DNA from: an uncultured Pelagibacteraceae bacterium
Lineage (GTDB): Bacteria > Pseudomonadota > Alphaproteobacteria > Pelagibacterales > Pelagibacteraceae
Assembly: GCA_902587515.1 (NCBI GenBank)
Contig: CACILM010000003.1
Span: 101,019-165,018 of the forward strand
Length of the DNA stretch: 64,000 nucleotides
Direction: 5' to 3'
Under the pieces are notes generated by a model. The model was not told where the DNA came from, made no database searches, and was given only the letters and a program-made list of their open reading frames with translations. This document shows, in pieces, positions 36,739-44,917 of this stretch. The translations under genes were made by a program, and so were the position numbers. Each line of letters starts with the position of its first letter. Within the stretch, counting starts at the first letter, position 1.

Positions 36739-37935
36739 CTAAAATTTAGAAAAGTGAACCTTTATTTCGGTGCCACTTTGAGCCTCACTTTTTATTTCTA
36801 ACTCACCTCTATGCTGATTAACAATGTGCTTCACGATCGCCATTCCAAGTCCAGTGCCACCAACTTTTTTACTTTTAGCTGCATCAACTCTAAAAAATCT
36901 TTCTGTAATTCTCGGAAGTTGTTCAGTTGGAATTCCAATACCATTATCTTTAATGGACACGGTGTAAGAGTCTCCTATTACTTTTCCGTTACCTTGTCCA
37001 CAATTAACCTCGATCTTTTTATTTTTTTCTGAATATTTTATACTGTTATCAATAATATTTGAAAAAACTTCAATTAATTTTTCATGATCGCCTTTAATAA
37101 AGAAATCATCTTTTATATTATTTTTAAATTCAAAAGATTTTAAATTTTTTTGATGGATGTCTTCAACGTTACTTAAAATTTCTTTTAAATTTACTTTATC
37201 TTGAGGCTGTATATGTTCCTCTAACTCAATTTTACTTAGTGAAAGTAAATCTTTAATTAAGCTTTCCATCCTATCAGCTTGCTCAAGCATTATCGGTATG
37301 AATTTTTTTTGTGCTTCTAAATCATCTTTCGCATGTCCGCTTATAGTTTCTAGAAATCCTTTAATAGAAACTAAAGGCGTTTTAAGTTCATGGCTTACAT
37401 TGGCTACAAAATCAGATTTGAACCTTTGCGCTTTTATAATATCAGTTAAATCTTTTAGAAATAAAACAACTGAGTCAGGATCATCGACATATGAGGTCGG
37501 TCCAGAGAATAGATGAACTTTAAAGAACTGAAATGAGGGAGAGGATAATTCTAAATCCATAGTAATTGTCTCTTTTTTTAAAAGCACTAAATCAATATTT
37601 TGGAGTAAATCAGGAACTCTCAATAAAGTAGCCACGTGCTTATTTAAATTATTTTCTCCAAATTTTTTTTTTGCACTATTATTAAAAAATTTGATATTTT
37701 TAAATTTATCTACAATTAAAATTAGATCATCGATTTGATTTATAATCTTTACTTGCTCATAAGTTTTTTCAATATTTTCATTGGTGATGTCTTCTATTCC
37801 CTCTTCATTATTACTTGGTTTGTTCTCTCTCTTAATATCGGATCTTGCCTCCATACCTGCTACAATTGATTTTCTGGATACTGCAATTACTACGATCACA
37901 ATTATTCCAGCAAGAGAGTAAAATAATAATTCCAT
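36739..37935 (-). CDS. phoR: Phosphate regulon sensor kinase PhoR
   Basis: A 398-residue membrane histidine kinase: one N-terminal helix (residues 2-20), a PAS domain (about 65-170), HisKA with the phospho-acceptor VANVSHELKTPL near His183, and HATPase with NIIDNSIKYS near 286, DNGIGIP near 330 and GGTGLGMAIVKH near 360. It would phosphorylate PhoB. It is separated from phoB by the whole pst operon and instead lies 42 bases after the glycosyltransferase gene, in the plcP-agt-phoR direction, suggesting joint expression. Confidence 0.93.
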   Translation of the reverse strand: MELLFYSLAGIIVIVVIAVSRKSIVAGMEARSDIKRENKPSNNEEGIEDITNENIEKTYEQVKIINQIDDLILIVDKFKNIKFFNNSAKKKFGENNLNKHVATLLRVPDLLQNIDLVLLKKETITMDLELSSPSFQFFKVHLFSGPTSYVDDPDSVVLFLKDLTDIIKAQRFKSDFVANVSHELKTPLVSIKGFLETISGHAKDDLEAQKKFIPIMLEQADRMESLIKDLLSLSKIELEEHIQPQDKVNLKEILSNVEDIHQKNLKSFEFKNNIKDDFFIKGDHEKLIEVFSNIIDNSIKYSEKNKKIEVNCGQGNGKVIGDSYTVSIKDNGIGIPTEQLPRITERFFRVDAAKSKKVGGTGLGMAIVKHIVNQHRGELEIKSEAQSGTEIKVHFSKF

Positions 37936-37977
37936 GATTTGATTATACTTTAAAGATATAGACTAAAGAAATATTTT

Positions 37978-38985
37978 TTAGCGGTTTGATACCGCACTAT
38001 TTAAAAAGATTTTTGCGCAATTTTCCCAGGTATATTTTTTTGCATGCTCAATGCAAGCGCTTCTATCTGACTTAAGAGCTTCAAGTGCTGCTTTTTTAAG
38101 ATCGTTATTTAACGAGCCAATGTTTGTACCGTTAAAAATATCTTTTGGTCCTGCTACTGGGTAAGCAGCTACTGGCAATCCACATTTTAAAGCTTCTATA
38201 ATTACAATTCCAAAAGTATCTGTTTTGCTCGGGAAAACAAAAACATCAGAAGAAGCAAAGTAACTTGCAAGCTCACCATTTGTTCTCTCTCCTTTAAATA
38301 TTGCTTCAGGGTATTCTTTTTTAAGTTTATCTAAATCAGGTCCTTTACCAACAACTAGTTTCGTGCCTTCTAACTCTAAATCCAGAAATGCTCTGATGTT
38401 CTTCTCAATAGATACCCTACCCACATAAAGATAAATTGGTCTTTTATACTCTAAATTAATCTTTTTAGGCTTTTGAAATGCCCCGTGGTTTGCCCCTCTG
38501 GTCCAAACAACCATCTTATCCTTATCAAAACCAATTTCTTGAAGTTCATCTTTCATTGATTGAGTTGTTACTAAAATTTTTTCCGCCTTTGAATGAAATC
38601 CTTTAAGGAACTTTTGAGCAAGCTTAATTGGCAAATAAGGATAGTATAACTTCAAATATTTATCAAATTGAGTATGGTAAGACGTGGTAAACTTAAGCTT
38701 ATTTTTTACACAATATCTTTTTGCAAATATTCCTATCGGGCCTTCTGTTGCTATGTGAATTATGTCAGCATCGGCTTTAGAAATTAATCTACCTACTCTA
38801 GGCCAAACATTAAGAGAAAGTTTTATTTCATTATATTTTGGCATTGGCACAGTAAAAAATTGGTTAGGTTCAATATATTCAACCTGATGTCCAATTTTTT
38901 TTAATTCATCGCCAAGATTTTTTAAAGTTCTACAAACACCATTCACTTGCGGATACCAGGCATCAGTAACGATTAAAATTTTCAT
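37978..38985 (-). CDS. GT4-family glycosyltransferase, probable glycolipid synthase (Agt-like)
   Basis: A 335-residue GT-B glycosyltransferase. It starts ILIVTDAWYPQVNGVCRTL, typical of lipid-linked GT4 enzymes (SqdX/PimB-like), and has YVGRVSIEKN near 154 and SKTDTFGIVIIEALKCGLP near 253, the nucleotide-sugar site. It directly abuts a metallophosphoesterase gene and precedes phoR. This pair matches the PlcP plus Agt lipid-remodelling enzymes of phosphate-starved SAR11 and other marine bacteria, in which diacylglycerol is glycosylated to replace phospholipid. The assignment rests on context plus fold. Confidence 0.78.
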   Translation of the reverse strand: MKILIVTDAWYPQVNGVCRTLKNLGDELKKIGHQVEYIEPNQFFTVPMPKYNEIKLSLNVWPRVGRLISKADADIIHIATEGPIGIFAKRYCVKNKLKFTTSYHTQFDKYLKLYYPYLPIKLAQKFLKGFHSKAEKILVTTQSMKDELQEIGFDKDKMVVWTRGANHGAFQKPKKINLEYKRPIYLYVGRVSIEKNIRAFLDLELEGTKLVVGKGPDLDKLKKEYPEAIFKGERTNGELASYFASSDVFVFPSKTDTFGIVIIEALKCGLPVAAYPVAGPKDIFNGTNIGSLNNDLKKAALEALKSDRSACIEHAKKYTWENCAKIFLNSAVSNR

Positions 38986-39801
38986 TTATTTATTTACTAC
39001 TTTTAGATATGGCTTGTAATCGACAACATCACCTCTGATTTTGTTCCAGTCAATAACTTCCATGCGACCATCGAAATGTTCTACCAAGAAAGTTGCACCT
39101 TCTACCCAATCACCACAATTTAAATATCTCACACCATCTAAGACTTGATCGGCAGAATGATGAATATGACCACAAATTATACCATCAACATTTTTTTTTT
39201 TAGCATAAGTTGCTAAAGTTTTTTCATAATCGCCTATATATTTTACAGCGTTCTTTACTTTGTGTTTTAAATATTTTGCTAAAGACCAATTACCCTTTTT
39301 AAATAATCTTCTAAAAAAATTGATAACAACATTAAACTCAAGTAAAAAACTATAAGCAATAGCTCCTACTTTTGATAACCATGGAGCATATTTCATCACT
39401 CCATCCCAGGCATCACCATGAACAACAATATACTTTTTATTATCTGAGCTTACATGTATGGCTCTATTTACAACTTCAATATCGCCAAAATGTAATGGTA
39501 AAAATTTTCTGAAGACATCATCATGATTTCCAACAATATATTTTACTTTTGTTCCATGTCTTGCTTTTCTTAATGTTTTTTGAATCACATCATTATGTTC
39601 TTGAGGCCAGTAAAATTTTGTTTTTAAAGCCCAAACATCAATGATATCACCAACAAGATATAAATTCTCTGACCTTGAATGTTTGTAAAATTCTAATAAT
39701 TTGTTTGCTGCACTTTTTCTATGCCCAAGGTGCAAGTCGGAAATAAAGATGCTTTTGTAATTTAAAATCTTTCCCTCAGATTTAGTTTGAATTGTTTCCA
39801 T
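38986..39801 (-). CDS. Metallophosphoesterase, probable phospholipase C (PlcP-like)
   Basis: A calcineurin-fold phosphoesterase of about 271 residues with all metal motifs: ISDLHLGH, GDIIDVW, GNHDD, HGDAWD, and GHIHHS. The family includes UDP-2,3-diacylglucosamine hydrolases and the PlcP phospholipases C that strip headgroups from phospholipids under phosphate stress. Neighbouring Agt-type transferase and phoR favour PlcP. The start is placed at ATG 39801 rather than 39840, because the Pho-box-like element lies only three bases before 39840 and transcription should begin inside that extension. Abuts the glycosyltransferase gene. Confidence 0.78.
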   Translation of the reverse strand: METIQTKSEGKILNYKSIFISDLHLGHRKSAANKLLEFYKHSRSENLYLVGDIIDVWALKTKFYWPQEHNDVIQKTLRKARHGTKVKYIVGNHDDVFRKFLPLHFGDIEVVNRAIHVSSDNKKYIVVHGDAWDGVMKYAPWLSKVGAIAYSFLLEFNVVINFFRRLFKKGNWSLAKYLKHKVKNAVKYIGDYEKTLATYAKKKNVDGIICGHIHHSADQVLDGVRYLNCGDWVEGATFLVEHFDGRMEVIDWNKIRGDVVDYKPYLKVVNK

Positions 39802-39842
39802 ATTTTTTATAAAACGAATCTCTACTACAAGTAGAATCATAA

Positions 39843-39864
39843 ATATGTTACAGAATTGTTAAAA
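39843..39864 (-). promoter_or_regulatory. Pho-box-like element upstream of plcP-agt-phoR
   Basis: Minus strand TTTTAAC-AATT-CTGTAAC followed by ATAT: two 7-mers at 11-base pitch, identical at 19 of 22 positions to the element before pstS, in the same orientation relative to its gene. It fills nearly the whole gap between the divergent metallophosphoesterase and lipid kinase genes and ends one base before the latter's ATG. PhoB control is inferred. Confidence 0.65.
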
Positions 39865-39865
39865 T

Positions 39866-40762
39866 ATGAATGAAAAATTGAATTTTGCGGTGATATTTAA
39901 CGCAAATGCAGCAGGTGGTAGAAAACTTAAATTAATTAACAAGGTCATTAATCTTTTAGAAAAAAATCATATTGTAGATCTTTTTAAAACTGAAAGCGAA
40001 GATCATGCAAGGAATGTATTTAAAGAATTGTCTAATAAAAAATTTGATCGGTTAGTATTTGCTGGCGGTGACGGGAGCGTATGTTTTGGTATTAATGAAA
40101 TGTTTAAAAGTGATAATCTAAAAGACAAATTAGTTGGATACATACCTGCTGGCACTGCAAATATTTTACAAATAGAAACTCAAATTAAGAAAAAGGCGGA
40201 GGAGATTTACAACGTCCTAGTATCAGATAATCATAAGAAAATTTCATTAGCAAAAATAAATGATAAGTACTTTTTCTTGATGGCTGGTGTAGGTTTTGAC
40301 TCTCGAATTGTTGAGTCCATAAATACTAATATTAAAAAGTATCTTGGAAAAGTAATTTTCGCTTTAAAAGGTTTTCAGCATTTTTTATTTTTAAAAAATA
40401 ATAAAATGGAGGTTGAGGTAGATAATGAAAAAATTATGGCTGATTGGATTTTATGTACTAATTCAAAATACTATGCTGGTCCCCATTCTATAACAAATGA
40501 TACCAATATATTTGAAAACAGGATAGTAGCTTACATATTTAAAGACCTGACCAGAATAAAATTACTTTATTATGTTTGGTTAATTTTAACCAAAGGCGAC
40601 TTAACTCCTGCAAAAAGTGTAATTAAAAAAGAATTGAACAGATTAAAAATAAATGGTGTAAACAATAAAGTTCTATCACAGGTTGATGGTGAAAATTGTG
40701 GTTACGTAAACAGTCTTGAGATCCAAAAAACAGACAGATTTATAAATTTATTAGTTCCGTAG
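39866..40762 (+). CDS. Diacylglycerol kinase-family lipid kinase
   Basis: A 298-residue protein of the DAG-kinase/YegS/sphingosine-kinase fold. NANAAGGRK near residue 9 and the nucleotide-binding AGGDGSV near 66, then GYIPAGTANIL near 90, are conserved. Such enzymes phosphorylate diacylglycerol or related lipids. It diverges from plcP and has no Shine-Dalgarno sequence; the Pho-box-like element ends one base before its ATG, so its mRNA may be leaderless or start inside the plcP leader. Its position suggests it recycles or balances the diacylglycerol made by PlcP. Confidence 0.85.
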   Translation: MNEKLNFAVIFNANAAGGRKLKLINKVINLLEKNHIVDLFKTESEDHARNVFKELSNKKFDRLVFAGGDGSVCFGINEMFKSDNLKDKLVGYIPAGTANILQIETQIKKKAEEIYNVLVSDNHKKISLAKINDKYFFLMAGVGFDSRIVESINTNIKKYLGKVIFALKGFQHFLFLKNNKMEVEVDNEKIMADWILCTNSKYYAGPHSITNDTNIFENRIVAYIFKDLTRIKLLYYVWLILTKGDLTPAKSVIKKELNRLKINGVNNKVLSQVDGENCGYVNSLEIQKTDRFINLLVP

Positions 40763-40864
40763 GATTTTCTAAATTTTTTCAACTTTTAGTTTAAAAGATT
40801 TTTCTTAATTTCATTTGAAAAATTTTTTAGATTATTTTAGATTTTTCTTTTTTGGAGGAACAAT

Positions 40865-41062
40865 ATGAAAAAAAAGTTAAAAAAAAACGAAAAGAAAAAG
40901 AAAAAAATACTAAAATCAATCGATAAGCTTAAAAATAAGATAAGCACTAAACAAAAAAAACTATCAAAGATTGATCTAAAGATAGCTAGTATCGAGAAAA
41001 AAATCGCTGAAAAAAGAGCTAATAAAAATAAAGAACCTATCACAGCATCTTTAAATAATTAG
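40865..41062 (+). CDS. Small lysine-rich coiled-coil protein, unknown
   Basis: A 65-residue protein with 24 lysines (37%), strongly basic over residues 1-56, with heptad-like spacing of I/L (residues 15-47) suggesting a coiled coil, and an uncharged tail (PITASLNN). I do not recognise the family. It is a real gene on the evidence of a near-perfect ribosome-binding site (GGAGGA six bases before ATG, rare in this genome) and a strong terminator 20 bases after the stop. An overlapping minus-strand frame lacks both. It could bind nucleic acid or membranes; this is speculation. Confidence 0.75.
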   Translation: MKKKLKKNEKKKKKILKSIDKLKNKISTKQKKLSKIDLKIASIEKKIAEKRANKNKEPITASLNN

Positions 41063-41081
41063 TTTATAAATAAATTAAATG

Positions 41082-41110
41082 CCCCTGATTTAAAAAATCA
41101 GGGGTTTATT
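41082..41110 (+). terminator. Rho-independent terminator of the lysine-rich gene
   Basis: CCCCTGATTT (41082-41091) pairs with AAATCAGGGG (41095-41104) around a three-base loop, followed by TTTATT. The stem is ten perfect pairs, the clearest terminator on the plus strand in this window. It also separates this gene from the convergent ugpQ. Confidence 0.85.
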
Positions 41111-41145
41111 TGCACGACGATAAATATATTTTCAAGTTTTCAAGC

Positions 41146-42078
41146 TTAAAACCAAGAGATATTTTTGGATTTACAAATTTCTTGAACTTTTTTTGGATAG
41201 TCAGTGATAATTCCATCAACTCCGTACTCGATCATTCTAATAATATCTTTTTCTCTATTCACTGTCCAAACACAAGTAGCTAAACCATGTTTGTGTGCTA
41301 ATTCTACATTTTGTTTAGTCACATCACGGTAAAAAACACTCCATACATGTCCCTCTAGCGATTTAATAATATTTGGTAGCAAAAATAATTCTTCCATAGG
41401 ATAATTTTTAACCATCCATGGAGAGTTCTCGTAAATATTCTTTTTAGTTATTGAAAGTCCTTGTTGTAGAGTAATAAATCCTCTTAGGATATTTGGGTTT
41501 TGTTTTTTAAGAGCATACAAAATTCTAAAATCATAAGAAGTGATTAAAGTTCTATCCTCAAGATTAAAGTCTTTAATATCTTTAAGAATCAAAGAAACCA
41601 TTTTCTCTGGATCTGGTGTTACGTTTTCTTGTGTTGGAGTTGATTTAATTTCTAAATTTAAAAATACATCTTTATATTTATCTTCCGTCACTAATTTAAA
41701 GAAATCAGTTAATTTTGGTATTTTTTCACCTGTAATAGGTTTTTGATTTTTAAATCTTTTTGCGTACTTTGTTTCGGGCTTTATACTTCCAATACTATAC
41801 TTACTTATTTCATCATAATTCAGTTCTACTAATTTCATGCTTTTATCTGTGATCCAGTTCCCTGAGGCATCTTTAACTAAATCAGGATTTAATCTGTAAT
41901 CATGAAATATTGTTGGAATATTATCTTTTGAAATTACAACATCGAACTCAACAGCTTTGATACCAAGATCAAAAGTATATTTAAAACCGGAGATTGAGTT
42001 TTCAACAATATCACCTCTAGCTCCCCTGTGGCCGTATATTCTTATGTAATTAGGTTTCGTTAAAAATGGATTGATCAA
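41146..42078 (-). CDS. ugpQ: Glycerophosphodiester phosphodiesterase
   Basis: Hydrolyses glycerophosphodiesters to glycerol-3-phosphate plus alcohol. The 310-residue TIM-barrel shows the GDPD motifs HRGARGDIVEN near residue 17, EFDVVISKD near 44 and FHDYRL near 58. No signal peptide is seen, so it is cytoplasmic, like UgpQ. Last gene of ugpBAECQ, overlapping ugpC by four bases, it would process headgroup fragments imported by the transporter. Confidence 0.92.
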   Translation of the reverse strand: MINPFLTKPNYIRIYGHRGARGDIVENSISGFKYTFDLGIKAVEFDVVISKDNIPTIFHDYRLNPDLVKDASGNWITDKSMKLVELNYDEISKYSIGSIKPETKYAKRFKNQKPITGEKIPKLTDFFKLVTEDKYKDVFLNLEIKSTPTQENVTPDPEKMVSLILKDIKDFNLEDRTLITSYDFRILYALKKQNPNILRGFITLQQGLSITKKNIYENSPWMVKNYPMEELFLLPNIIKSLEGHVWSVFYRDVTKQNVELAHKHGLATCVWTVNREKDIIRMIEYGVDGIITDYPKKVQEICKSKNISWF

Positions 42079-43130
42079 TTAATCCTCAAATCAGTATTAG
42101 TATCAAACAGGTGTAGTTTGTCATTTTGAATGGAAAGATTAATATTTTTTCCAATACTATCTTCTTTAACAACACCTGAGATACTTGCAACTAAAATCTC
42201 ATTACTGTTTTCAAGTTTACCATGAATAAGTGTATTAGCTCCAATCAACTCTACAAGTTCAACTTTTAACTTGATTGGACCATTTTGATCTAATTCAAAA
42301 TCTTCAGGTCGCATACCTATATTAACAGGTCCATTAAATTTTGAATTCACTGAAAGTGAAGCTTTGTTTGCCAAAATCAATTTGTTACCTCCACAATTAC
42401 CTTTTAAAATATTCATTGCTGGACTTCCGATAAATTGAGCTGTGAATAAAGTTTTTGGTTTTGTATACACTTCTAAAGGCGTTCCAATATGTTCTACATT
42501 ACCTTCGTTCATTACAATCATACGATCAGCTAATGTCATCGCTTCAACTTGATCGTGCGTTACATAAAGAGATGTAGTTTTTAATTGAGTTTGAAGTTTT
42601 TTAATCTCTAATCTCATTTGAACTCTTAATTTGGCATCTAGGTTTGACAAAGGTTCATCAAATAAAAAGGCTACAGGATTTCTTACAATGGCTCTTCCCA
42701 TTGCAACTCTTTGTCTTTGTCCACCAGATAATTGATTAGGTTTTCTCTCTAATAATTCTCCAAGCTCTAAAATTTCAGCAGCTTTTTGAACTCTAGACTC
42801 AATTTCTTCTTTTGGTACTTTTGCAATCTTTAAACCGTAAGCCATGTTACCAAAAACAGTCATGTGAGGATAAAGAGCATAATTTTGAAATACCATTGCA
42901 ATATTTCGCTCCATGGGTTCAAGCTCGTTTACTTTTTTATTATCAATTAAAATATTTCCTTCATTAGCATCTTCTAGGCCTGCAACCATTCTTAATAGAG
43001 TTGATTTTCCGCATCCTGATGGTCCAACTATCACGATTAGCTCACCATCTTTAACGTCAATACTAAGATCATGAATAACCTGCGTTTTTCCGAAAGATTT
43101 CTTTAAATTTTGTAAACTAATTTGAGACAT
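42075..43130 (-). CDS. ugpC: sn-Glycerol-3-phosphate ABC transporter ATPase
   Basis: MalK-type ATPase of 351 residues. Walker [10 protein letters not shown] near residue 37, signature LSGGQRQRVAMGRA near 134, Walker B FLFDEPLSNLDAK near 154, switch His in VTHDQ near 191, then a C-terminal TOBE regulatory domain (IGMRPEDFEL near 275). It overlaps ugpE by one base and ugpQ by four. Substrate assignment comes from the gene order ugpB-A-E-C-Q. Confidence 0.92.
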   Translation of the reverse strand: MSQISLQNLKKSFGKTQVIHDLSIDVKDGELIVIVGPSGCGKSTLLRMVAGLEDANEGNILIDNKKVNELEPMERNIAMVFQNYALYPHMTVFGNMAYGLKIAKVPKEEIESRVQKAAEILELGELLERKPNQLSGGQRQRVAMGRAIVRNPVAFLFDEPLSNLDAKLRVQMRLEIKKLQTQLKTTSLYVTHDQVEAMTLADRMIVMNEGNVEHIGTPLEVYTKPKTLFTAQFIGSPAMNILKGNCGGNKLILANKASLSVNSKFNGPVNIGMRPEDFELDQNGPIKLKVELVELIGANTLIHGKLENSNEILVASISGVVKEDSIGKNINLSIQNDKLHLFDTNTDLRIN

Positions 43131-43984
43131 TATTTATCGCTTTCTAATAATCCTTTAACAAAAAACTTTTGCATACTTATTACTACTATTACAGGTGGTA
43201 CCATAGCTAACATCGCAGTCGCCATAACCGTTGGCCAGTGTGCATAATCATCACCTGTCGGTATCATTGAGTCTATCGCCATTACAATAGTTCTCATGTC
43301 AGGATCGGTTGTCATTAGCAATGGCCATAAATATTGGTTCCAACCAAAAATAAATAAAATAACAAATAAAGCTGCAATATTTGTTTTACTTATGGGAACT
43401 AATATATCAAAAAAGAAACGCATTGGACTACATCCGTCCATTCTAGCCGCTTCAACCATTTCATCAGGTATGGTCATAAAAAATTGTCTAAATAAGAAAG
43501 TAGCCGTCGCTGATGCAATTAATGGGAAGATTAATCCTGTGTAAGAGTTTAATAAGTTTAAATTTGCAACAACTTCATAAGTTGGCACTATTCTTACTTC
43601 TACTGGTAGCATTAGAGTAATAAAAATTAACCAAAAACATAAATTCCTGAAAGGAAATCTGAAATAAACAAATGCAAAAGCTGATAATAACGAGATAATA
43701 ATTTTTCCAACTGTGATACCGATTGCCATGATTGCTGAGTTCATCATCATCTTTATTACAGGCACTTTTGCACCATAACCCTCTGGCGAACCTCTAAATA
43801 ATGCATTTGCATAATTTTCAAAAAATTCTGTTCCTGGTAACATTGGTAATGGAGGATAAATAATTGCATCTTGAGTTACAGTGGATGCAACAAAAGTAAG
43901 CCAAACTGGAAAGAATATGAATAATACCCCAAGAATTAATCCAAGGTGAGTTAACCAGTATCCGGATTTCTTTTTCTCAACCAT
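43130..43984 (-). CDS. ugpE: sn-Glycerol-3-phosphate ABC transporter permease UgpE
   Basis: Inner-membrane permease of 284 residues with six predicted helices. The EAA-loop EAARMDGCSPMRFFFDILVP near 185 contacts the ATPase. It belongs to the MalG-like carbohydrate family. One-base overlaps with both ugpA and ugpC show tight operon packing. Confidence 0.9.
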   Translation of the reverse strand: MVEKKKSGYWLTHLGLILGVLFIFFPVWLTFVASTVTQDAIIYPPLPMLPGTEFFENYANALFRGSPEGYGAKVPVIKMMMNSAIMAIGITVGKIIISLLSAFAFVYFRFPFRNLCFWLIFITLMLPVEVRIVPTYEVVANLNLLNSYTGLIFPLIASATATFLFRQFFMTIPDEMVEAARMDGCSPMRFFFDILVPISKTNIAALFVILFIFGWNQYLWPLLMTTDPDMRTIVMAIDSMIPTGDDYAHWPTVMATAMLAMVPPVIVVISMQKFFVKGLLESDK

Positions 43985-44865
43985 TAATAATGCACCTTTC
44001 TCTCTATATATTTAAATTGAATAACAGTTAAAATTCCAACTAACACTAAAAGAATTACAGACTGCGCTGCACTTGATCCTAGATCTTGGCTCACAAATCC
44101 ATCAGAGAATACTTTATATACAAGAATGGTGGTCGACTGTTCAGGTCCGCCGGAAGTGATTGTATGTATTACACCAAAAGTATCAAAGAAAGCATAGACA
44201 ATATTGACTACTAATAAAAAGAATGTGATGGGTGAAAGTAGAGGTATTACAATTGTACCAAATCTTTTCCAAAAACTAGCTCCATCTATTGCTGCTGCCT
44301 CGATAATCGATTTAGGAATAGCTTGTAGTCCTGCTAAAAAAAATAAAAAGTTATAACTAATTCTTCCCCATGATGAGGCTAGAATAACTAAAAACATCGC
44401 TTGATCACCTTTTAAAGTATGATTCCATTCATAACCTAAAGCTTTAAGATAATAAGAAGCTAACCCAATGTTTCCATTGAACATAAATAACCATAGAACA
44501 CCTGCGATAGCTGGCGCGATAGCGTAAGGCCAAATTAATAATGTTTGATAAACTCCTGCGCCTTTAATTAATCTATCTGCTAATGCTGCTAGGTATAAAC
44601 CTAAAGCCATTGATGAAACTGATACCGCAGTTGAAAAAATTACTGTCGTTTTAAAACTTGCTAAATAATAAGGGTCAGATAATAAAAATCTAAAATTATC
44701 TAAACCTACAAATTCTGTCTTTAGACCAAAAGGATCTGGTAAAAATAAAGAATTCCAAATAGCTTGGCCTGAAGGATAAAAAAAGAAAACAAAAGAAATG
44801 AGCAGCTGAGGTGCAACTAGTAACGCTGGTAACCACCAGCCTTTAAAAAAAACTCTTTTTTCCAT
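43984..44865 (-). CDS. ugpA: sn-Glycerol-3-phosphate ABC transporter permease UgpA
   Basis: Inner-membrane permease of 293 residues, MalF-like, with six predicted helices and the EAA-loop EAAAIDGASFWKRFGTIVIP near 190. It follows ugpB across a hairpin-containing gap of 52 bases and overlaps ugpE by one base. Forms the channel with UgpE. Confidence 0.9.
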   Translation of the reverse strand: MEKRVFFKGWWLPALLVAPQLLISFVFFFYPSGQAIWNSLFLPDPFGLKTEFVGLDNFRFLLSDPYYLASFKTTVIFSTAVSVSSMALGLYLAALADRLIKGAGVYQTLLIWPYAIAPAIAGVLWLFMFNGNIGLASYYLKALGYEWNHTLKGDQAMFLVILASSWGRISYNFLFFLAGLQAIPKSIIEAAAIDGASFWKRFGTIVIPLLSPITFFLLVVNIVYAFFDTFGVIHTITSGGPEQSTTILVYKVFSDGFVSQDLGSSAAQSVILLVLVGILTVIQFKYIERKVHY

Positions 44866-44880
44866 TTGATCTTAAGAATG

Positions 44881-44906
44881 TTACCAAGGGCTTTCGCCCC
44901 TGGTAA
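44881..44906 (-). promoter_or_regulatory. Intercistronic hairpin between ugpB and ugpA
   Basis: On the transcribed strand TTACCAGGGGC-GAAA-GCCCTTGGTAA forms an 11-bp stem (one A-C mismatch) capped by a stable GAAA tetraloop. There is no U-run after it, so it resembles an mRNA-stabilising or processing hairpin protecting the ugpB message, rather than a terminator. Confidence 0.65.
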
Positions 44907-44917
44907 ATTAAATTGAT

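Noticed and set aside
40837..41043. Minus-strand frame overlapping the lysine-rich gene (Phe/Leu-rich translation)
   Set aside because: It has no ribosome-binding site; it is the mirror of the A-rich plus-strand gene, which has a strong ribosome-binding site and terminator.
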